Below, piece after piece: positions 58,230 to 64,000 of a stretch of DNA of 64,000 bases. The notes under the pieces are model-generated. The model made no database searches. It was given only the letters and a program-made list of their open reading frames with translations, and had not been told where the DNA came from. Made by a program: the position numbers and the translations under genes. Position 1 is the stretch's first letter; every line of letters starts with the position of its first letter. Source of the DNA: Sequoia sempervirens (taxonomy: Eukaryota; Streptophyta; Pinopsida; Cupressales; Cupressaceae). Location of the stretch: assembly GCA_007258455.2 (NCBI GenBank), contig VDFB02000002.1, forward strand, positions 477,283 through 541,282, given 5' to 3'.

Positions 58230-60085
58230 AGTAGAAGACAATAATGATGCATCATTTCCTGATGAGGAAGTTGTTTTCGAACAACCTATAGAAGAAATAA
58301 ACCCAAATGAATATTGTAGCCATGATGGGCATGAAGAGATAGATGAAGCATCTAAATTTTCTTCTATTTTATTTGAAAATATAGATATTGAGAGCACATT
58401 TTTTGTATTAGATGAAGGCTGCAATGAAACAGATGATACTAAAATTTTTTTCTCTTCTATGGATTTTGAATATATAGTTGAAGATCATGTTGATTCTAAA
58501 GTTTCATGTCTTCATGATGAGGAAAATGGTGTTGTAAATGAAATTTTGCAACCATCTGAAAAGAATTATTGTCTAGATGGTTAAAAATATTACAAATCTA
58601 TTTGCAGCCTTAGTGACTATGATTCCTCTCATGAGGAAAAGTTAGAATTAATCTCTTCAAGTGGAAAGTGTTCAAACAAGGAAAATGATAACAATAATTT
58701 TGAAGGCTCACAAGAACAAGATGATGGATATGAACTGAATATCTTGTTTGAAGAAGACATGTGTGATTAGCAATGAAATGGTACAATTGGTCATGCCAAT
58801 TCTATAAGTGAGTGTAGCATTAATGAAAGCTTTCATGATGATGAGACAAAAGAGCCCACTAATTTTAAGAGTACTTTTGAGAATGTTAGCATATCAGATG
58901 AAAGTGACAGAGTATGCAATGATTTTTTGTTAGAGCAATCATTTGTGAGAAGATGCAATTAAGAAACCATTGATGGTTTTTTGTTTGATAGTGAAGAAGT
59001 TAGCCTTGTTGATTGTAGTAGCAGTATCAACAAAGAAGGATATATGTATGCAACCGACTCATGGAACATATAAGGTCAAGTCCTTGGTTATGAGGAGCAT
59101 GCATATGTTGATAATGATAAATAAGCAACTTCTATTTTGTTTGATTCTTTACCTTCTTTTACTCCTTTTACTAACTTTGAAGTTATCACTGAGTGTTTTT
59201 ATGAGGATGGAATAGATGTAGTTGTACATAAAAGTGAAAATGTAGAAGAAAATGTTAGTATAGTTAATGAAATTTTCTATGATGAGTTTACATTTGAAGA
59301 ATGTGATTTTAATACAGTTAATGAAATTTTCTATGATGAGTTTACATTTGAAGAATGTGATTTTAACAATCACATGGATGCATATGCAGATCTCTTTTCT
59401 AAATCAGAAAATCATAGTTTTCCTCATGATTAGTATGCTTCAAATTGTCATGTTAAGGTAGCAAGAGTTGGTATTGAATATGATACTTCTTGCAGTAGTG
59501 AATGTGTTTCAAATAGTTATTATGAGGAATTTGTTGCAGAAGTAAATTATGAGTCATATGAGCCTACTCTTGAAAATCTTGTGTGTGCTAATAATATTAA
59601 TGTTGACACCCTTGTCTATGAGCTTGAAGTAGGAAACATTGTTAGGGATGCTGACATTTCTTCTAAATGGCATGAGTGGAATGTGGGTGAAGGTATTATG
59701 AATGTTGGTGAATCTTGTTTTAGGACATTGAGACATATGGTAATATGATTGAGTTGTATTGTTGGGATGATAAAAAAGTTGTATGTGATGCAATCTAGCT
59801 GAAAGAGTTACAAATGTGTGAGAATTCATTGCTTAACACACAGAAGGATTGCACACTATTTTAGAGGCATGATACCTTTTCGAAGCCTAATCTTTGTGAC
59901 TCGGGAATTGGTAAATATGATAAGGATATGTTTTTTAGATAGTCTCGATCACTATCCTCACATATTTTAATTTTCCATAGAATTTGAAAATGAAATGAGT
60001 AGAATTGATGTAGCCTATGTCATTTGGTCACCACGTGATAGTAAAGCTAAATACAAAGGCAAGTTGACACTTTTGTTTGAAAAAA
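58230..60085 (+). pseudogene. Acidic coding region of element F, second copy (continues gag)
   Basis: If G and one flank copy are left out, the frame ending at 32438 continues in phase at 58230, so gag and this region were one coding sequence. The product is rich in Glu, Asp, Ser, Asn and Cys. A perfect 18-residue tandem repeat (VNEIFYDEFTFEECDFN core) is encoded at 59262-59369. Stops lie near 58581, 58770 and 58961, and more follow after 59433. The last part (about 59970-60085) reads YVIWSPRDSKAKYKGK and ends where element B starts. I know no family for this. It has no visible enzyme motif. Confidence 0.55.
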
Positions 60086-61435
60086 TGAAGTGGTGCAGGG
60101 GTACCTAAAACCTTGTTTCAAAATTTGAAATGTTGATATGTAATAAGTTGACTCTTTAGGTTTCTAGGTTATCTAAGGGAGTGTCTATTTGTTGGTCTAA
60201 AAATACCATTTATCTTGTAACAAGGTGTGTTTTTAGTCATTTGTAATTAGGAGTCACTTTGTCAAAAATTGCATAACTAATGTAACAATGTTAACAAAAC
60301 ACACTTTAAGGAAATAGGAAAAGTCATTTTAAGTTCTAAGGATAGTTGTGGTCAATTGAGGGATAGTTTTTGAATTGAAAATGTATAAAATCCTCTTGAA
60401 GGCTTGAATGAGGGGGTTCAATCAATTTTGAAAAACATTTCCAATAAAGAAGCCAATGTTTGTGACCAGGATTTTTGAGTTTTTAATCTTCCTTGCTATG
60501 TATAGCCCAGTACAGGCCTCCAAAGATCTGAAACTCATATAATATTGTGGTAACATGTTTTAATATACATCTCCTTCTATTTTGAAGCTCCTTTAATTTA
60601 TTTTTTGAAAGAAAATCTTCATTTATCTTGCTTTTCCTGTAATAGGCCAGTAAATTTGAGTTTTCATTTTATTTAAGAATGGAGCCTATCCTCCTACTGT
60701 GGTGACCTATGATTCAGAGGAAAGGCTTGTATTATGCTAATTTAAGTTCCCATGCTTTATTGAAACCATGGCAAGGTGTCTATAGGCTAGGTGGTGTTAC
60801 CCTAGGCTGGAAATGTGAGTTTTGACATGAAAAAGAGAAACTAAAGTAGTGATTTTGAAAACTAATGAGATTAAAGGCCTTGTGAGTGTTTATTATGTTT
60901 TTGTAGACCCTATTAAAGTTATGTGATGTTTTGGTTAGGCTTGGGAAGCCTTGGAAGGGTGAAATACAGAAAAACCTAGGTGTTTGTAAGTAAATTAAGG
61001 GTTTTCGAGAGTGGTAACATAGAGAGCATGAAATTGTCAAATAACTATGGATTTGGGTGTTTTGTGACACATTTGAGGACTGTCCAAGAGATTGAGGTTT
61101 TAGGAGAAGCCTAAGAGGTACTTTGTTTGTAAAACATGGCTAATTTTAGTAGCCTTCTTGTAGGTTAGTTGTATTTTTCTCAATATTGGTTCAAAGGAAC
61201 CCCATGAAATCTCTTAGTATGTTGAAGAACTTGGTAAAACATGTTTGAATCTCCAAGGGTCTAAGGTCTTGAGGTGTTTGTAGAGTTTTATGCCAATTTT
61301 TTGTGTTTGGAACCCTATAAGGGTTTTGAGGGTGAGTCGATGTCTAAAAATTAAGATAGTTAGGAAGAGTGTTTTCCTTGTTCAATTGTGATTAGGATGA
61401 GGTTGTTTGAGTGTGTTCCAAAACCCTTTGCATCA
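60086..61435 (+). repeat. Element B 5' LTR
   Basis: About 1.35 kb, starting TGAAGTGGTGCAGG (the partner reads TGTATGGTGTAGG) and ending CTTTGCATCA. The TATA box TATAAAAT is near 60386. The LTR start and end resemble those of element A. Confidence 0.85.
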
Positions 61436-61438
61436 TAG

Positions 61439-61450
61439 TGGTATTAGAGC
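61439..61450 (+). other. Element B primer-binding site
   Basis: TGGTATTAGAGC, a one-base variant of the tRNA-Met complement, three bases after the LTR. Confidence 0.9.
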
Positions 61451-61524
61451 ATCGAGGAGTAGATTTGTTTGCATTTTACAAGTTGTGAAGAGCAAGGAAG
61501 GAGTGAAGAGTTTAGTATTCAAAG

Positions 61525-63354
61525 ATGCCTCCAAAGAAAAAAGATATGGCTAAAGAGATGGAGATGAAAGATAAACATACTAGAGAAGTTAGAGAGTTGG
61601 AGGAAAGAATTATAGCCTCAGAGATAAACAAAAGAAGGGATGTGGAAGAGAGTGAGTCAAATGAAGAGGAAGACGATGAGTTTGAAGATATGGAAGAAGA
61701 GATTGACCTAGAGGATAATGAAAAGCCTAAGGTAAAGATTGATGTTCCAAAATATGGTGGAAGTCTAAATGATGAAGAGTTACTTGACTGGATTGGTACA
61801 TTAGATAACCATTTTGAATGTGATGAGGTTCCTGAAGAGTAGAGGGTAAAAATTACAAAGACAAAGTTACAGGGCCATGCTTTCGTATGGTGGGACTACT
61901 TTCAATCAGAGAGGAGGAAGCAAGGAGAGTCCAAAATCACCTCATGGGACAAGATGGTATCAAAACTCAAAGGTAAATTCTTAGCCAAGGATCATCAAGT
62001 TCAAATGTTTAAGAAATTACAAAGCTTAAGGAAAAAATAAATGGACATTAAGTCTTATACTGAGGAATTTTATAAATTAAGTTTGAGGTCTAGTCATCAT
62101 GAGAATGAAGATGAAAAAGTTTCTAGATATATGTGTGGTTTGACGTTGAACATACAAGATGAATTGGTTTTGGCTAACCCTAGTAATGTAGAGCAGTGTT
62201 ACCAAATGGAAATCAGGGTGGAGGATAAAATGAAAAGAAGACAAGATAGAGCAGTTAGGGGTAGAGGTAATGCATCAAGAGGAAGAGGATCTATGCCTAA
62301 TCCAAAGACAAATAGTGACAATCAAGAAGATGCCATAAAAGGACAAGAGTAATTTGATTTCAAAGGTGGATGGAGAGGCATAGGAGGAAGATTTGGAGGA
62401 GGTAGGATTTCCAATGTGTTTTTAGGTAGATTTTACACTTGCAATGAATTTTTCCATCCATCCTACAAGTGTCTTAAGAAGATCGGTGCTTCATCAAGTG
62501 GAAGTAAAGGTGATAAAATAGTTCAACTTGTTCAAGAGGATGAAGAGGAGAGCATTGGTTCATCAAGCCATCCTACAAACCCTGAAGTTGGAGAAGCTTT
62601 GATGTTGCACAAACAACTCTTGAAGACTTCCAAAGAAGTAGAACCATTGCACATGAAGAGGCTTTTCAAAACCACTTGCAAGAGCAAGGGAAAGGTATGT
62701 AAAATTGTGGTTGATTCTAGCTCAACTAAAAATATGGTGCCATGTGAAATGGTGAGCAAGTTAACATTGAAAAGGATTCCTCATGAATTTCCTTACAAGG
62801 TGTCTTGGCTAAGTGATGGTCAATATTTATTGCTGAATGAGAAGGCTATTGTAGATTTTCAAATTGGGGAATATAAAGACAATGTTGTTTGTGAGATGCT
62901 TCCAATGGAATACTACCACATACTCCTAGGAAGACCTTGGCAGTATGATAGGTGTGCCATGTATGATGGTAAGACCAATACTTATACAATTGTCAAAGAT
63001 GGATGTTTTTTTGTTTTGAATCCACTTGTAGAGGATGTAAAAGGTAAAGATAAGGTGATAATGTGTGGGAGAAGAGAACTTGTCCCTATTGTAAAAAAAA
63101 CCAAAGATCCTAATATAGCAATCTATCCTAAGACTAAGGATGTAAGGGTAGTAGGTATAAGGGTTGATACAATAGTAAAGAAGGAAATGGCACAAAGTTT
63201 GTGTGAAATTCTTGTGGTGGGAAGCATAGAATGTCCTATAAGTGGGAATAATATTGAAAAGTTGAAAAGAATTGTAGATAAAGTGATACAAAGGTTTGAT
63301 GAAATAGTGATAAGAAGGGTTGGAAGGGCAGTGATGATAAGACAAGAAGAATAG
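61525..63354 (+). pseudogene. Element B gag-protease polyprotein
   Basis: One frame of 610 codons with three in-frame stops (61840, 62038, 62350). Gag: a Lys/Glu-rich start, an acidic stretch, then IDVPKYGGSLNDEELLDWIGTLD and the gag core (FVWWDYFQSER ... WDKMVSKLKGKFL). The RGRG-rich part and the zinc knuckle (about 62437-62481) read FYTCNEFFHPSYKC, so the first Cys is Phe. Protease: KIVVDSSSTKNMV (triad DSG is DSS) and YHILLGRPWQYDR. The wording is close to plant gypsy elements with a combined gag-pro frame. The frame ends just where RT would be expected. Confidence 0.88.
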
Positions 63355-63685
63355 GGTAGTGAGGACAATTGTAAGGAAAGGAAGATATTTAGGAAGTCAT
63401 TGCATGAGGATACTAACTCTTGTTTTTGTGTAGGTACAAGTGGAAGGAAACCAATAGATATAGGAAAAAGAGTGAAAGGATATACATCAGGTCTAAATAT
63501 GAGAGCATAGTCACTTTCAAATGTAAACACAGTGAACAATGCAAGGTAGAGCATAAGAATAGAGTAGCATGGAGCACAAGGAATGGGACAATGGAAATGG
63601 CCTATGGATCAGAGGTTTCTTACTCTAGCCTGGGCATGGTGGTATCAACCCCAATTTATGAGGCATGAATTTCTTTTAGGGGGGT
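63355..63685 (+). other. Element B remnant after protease, with PPT
   Basis: Frames here (for example 63420-63668) show no RT or integrase motif. The segment may join a deletion breakpoint. TTTTAGGGGGG (63674-63684) is the likely polypurine tract before the LTR start at 63686. Confidence 0.65.
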
Positions 63686-64000
63686 TGTATGGTGTAGGGG
63701 GACCTACAACCTTGTTTCAAAATTTGAAATGGTGATATGTAATCAGGTGAATCTTTAGGTGTCTAGGTTATTTGAGGGAGTGTTCAATTTTTTTTGGTCT
63801 AAAACTACCATTTATCTTGTAACAAGGTGTGTTTTGAGTTATTTTTAATTAGGAGTCAATATGTCAAAAGTTGCATAACTAATGTAACAATGTTAACAAA
63901 GCATAGTTTAAGGGAATATGAAAAGTCATTTTAAGTTCTAAGGACAACAATGGTCGGTTGAGGGACATTTTTTGAATTGAAAATGTATAAAATCCTCTTG
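63686..64000 (+). repeat. Element B 3' LTR (5' part only)
   Basis: Starts TGTATGGTGTAGGGGG and follows the 5' LTR to the end of the window, including TTTCAAAATTTGAAATG and the TATAAAAT promoter at the edge. Confidence 0.88.

Larger units (their letters stand above)
14716..60085 (+). mobile_element. Element F: Tat-related non-autonomous LTR element(s), split by C and G
   Basis: Pieces in order: an acidic coding region (14716-15943), a short tail, a 4.5-kb LTR (16129-20616), a split PBS (20618-20626 and 31419-31426), gag (31684-32438), and the acidic region of the next copy (58230-60085), where element B interrupts. C and G fill the gaps. The order interior, LTR, interior implies two F units in tandem sharing one LTR. 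No protease, RT or integrase is seen in any F piece. The LTR shares blocks with that of element C, and the PPT flank and PBS match C too, so F is probably a partner that borrows C-type enzymes. The outer ends are not in view. Confidence 0.6.
60086..64000 (+). mobile_element. Element B: Ty3/gypsy with gag and protease only, right end cut by window
   Basis: The left LTR is at 60086-61435; the right LTR begins at 63686 and leaves the window. The tRNA-Met-type PBS is TGGTATTAGAGC. The interior (2.25 kb) encodes Gag and protease in one frame and then passes to a polypurine tract with no RT, RNase H or integrase, so it is an internally deleted or non-autonomous form. The aligned first ~280 bases of the LTRs differ at roughly one base in ten by eye. 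It sits in the acidic region of F. Its right flank is not visible. Confidence 0.88.

Noticed and set aside
62926..63554. Minus-strand frames of 139-143 codons opposite the B protease
   Set aside because: Shadow of the protease frame; Ile/Leu/Tyr-rich with no domain.

Overview
The window looks like A+T-rich intergenic DNA from a large seed-plant genome. I see no intact host gene, no tRNA or rRNA gene and nothing prokaryotic. Almost every base can be assigned to decayed LTR retrotransposons, plus one LINE, stacked inside each other. The mix (Sirevirus-like Ty1/copia, Tat-like and other Ty3/gypsy, an L1-type LINE with a C-terminal RNase H), the great age of the copies and the very large LTRs suggest a gymnosperm, perhaps a conifer. 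That guess is not proven by anything here. Most lesions are in-frame stops at codons that would be CAG, CAA or TGG, as expected from long-term deamination of methylated cytosine.

Layout. 1-2294: element A, a non-autonomous LTR element with a 482-bp interior. 2312-8075: element D, a minus-strand Sirevirus-like copia without a 5' LTR. 8076-13560: element E, a plus-strand Sirevirus-like copia with LTR, gag, protease and integrase, cut off before reverse transcriptase. 13561-16128: an unassigned stretch and then the 3' half of a Tat-related element F, leading into a 4.5-kb F LTR (16129-20616). After that LTR the next F interior begins: primer-binding site, gag (31684-32438) and an acidic coding region (58230-60085). 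Large insertions separate these F pieces.

Insertions into F. Element C (20627-31413, minus strand, 10.8 kb, TSD GACTC) is a nearly full-length Tat-like element. It has two ~2.04-kb LTRs and the order gag, protease, archaeal-type RNase H, RT, RNase H, integrase, and it landed inside F's primer-binding site. Element G (32439-58229, near-TSD AGTAT/AGTAG) interrupts the F coding region. G contains a LINE in its 5' LTR (32856-39120, 12-bp TSD) and a 2.5-kb short-LTR element H (43871-46371, TSD AGACC). Element B (60086 to beyond the window) has gag and protease but no RT or integrase, and is related to A through its LTR edges.

G is the strangest part. Without its nested insertions it is about 17 kb long and shows no pol. 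It carries an Asn/Gln-rich coding region on the plus strand, several families of tandem repeats, and an antisense pseudogene for a Plant Mobile Domain protein (54190-56560) with a probable intron. F is also unusual: a Gag-like domain runs into a long acidic region with no pol in view, while its LTR, PPT flank and primer site resemble those of the autonomous element C. F may therefore be a non-autonomous partner mobilised by C-like elements.
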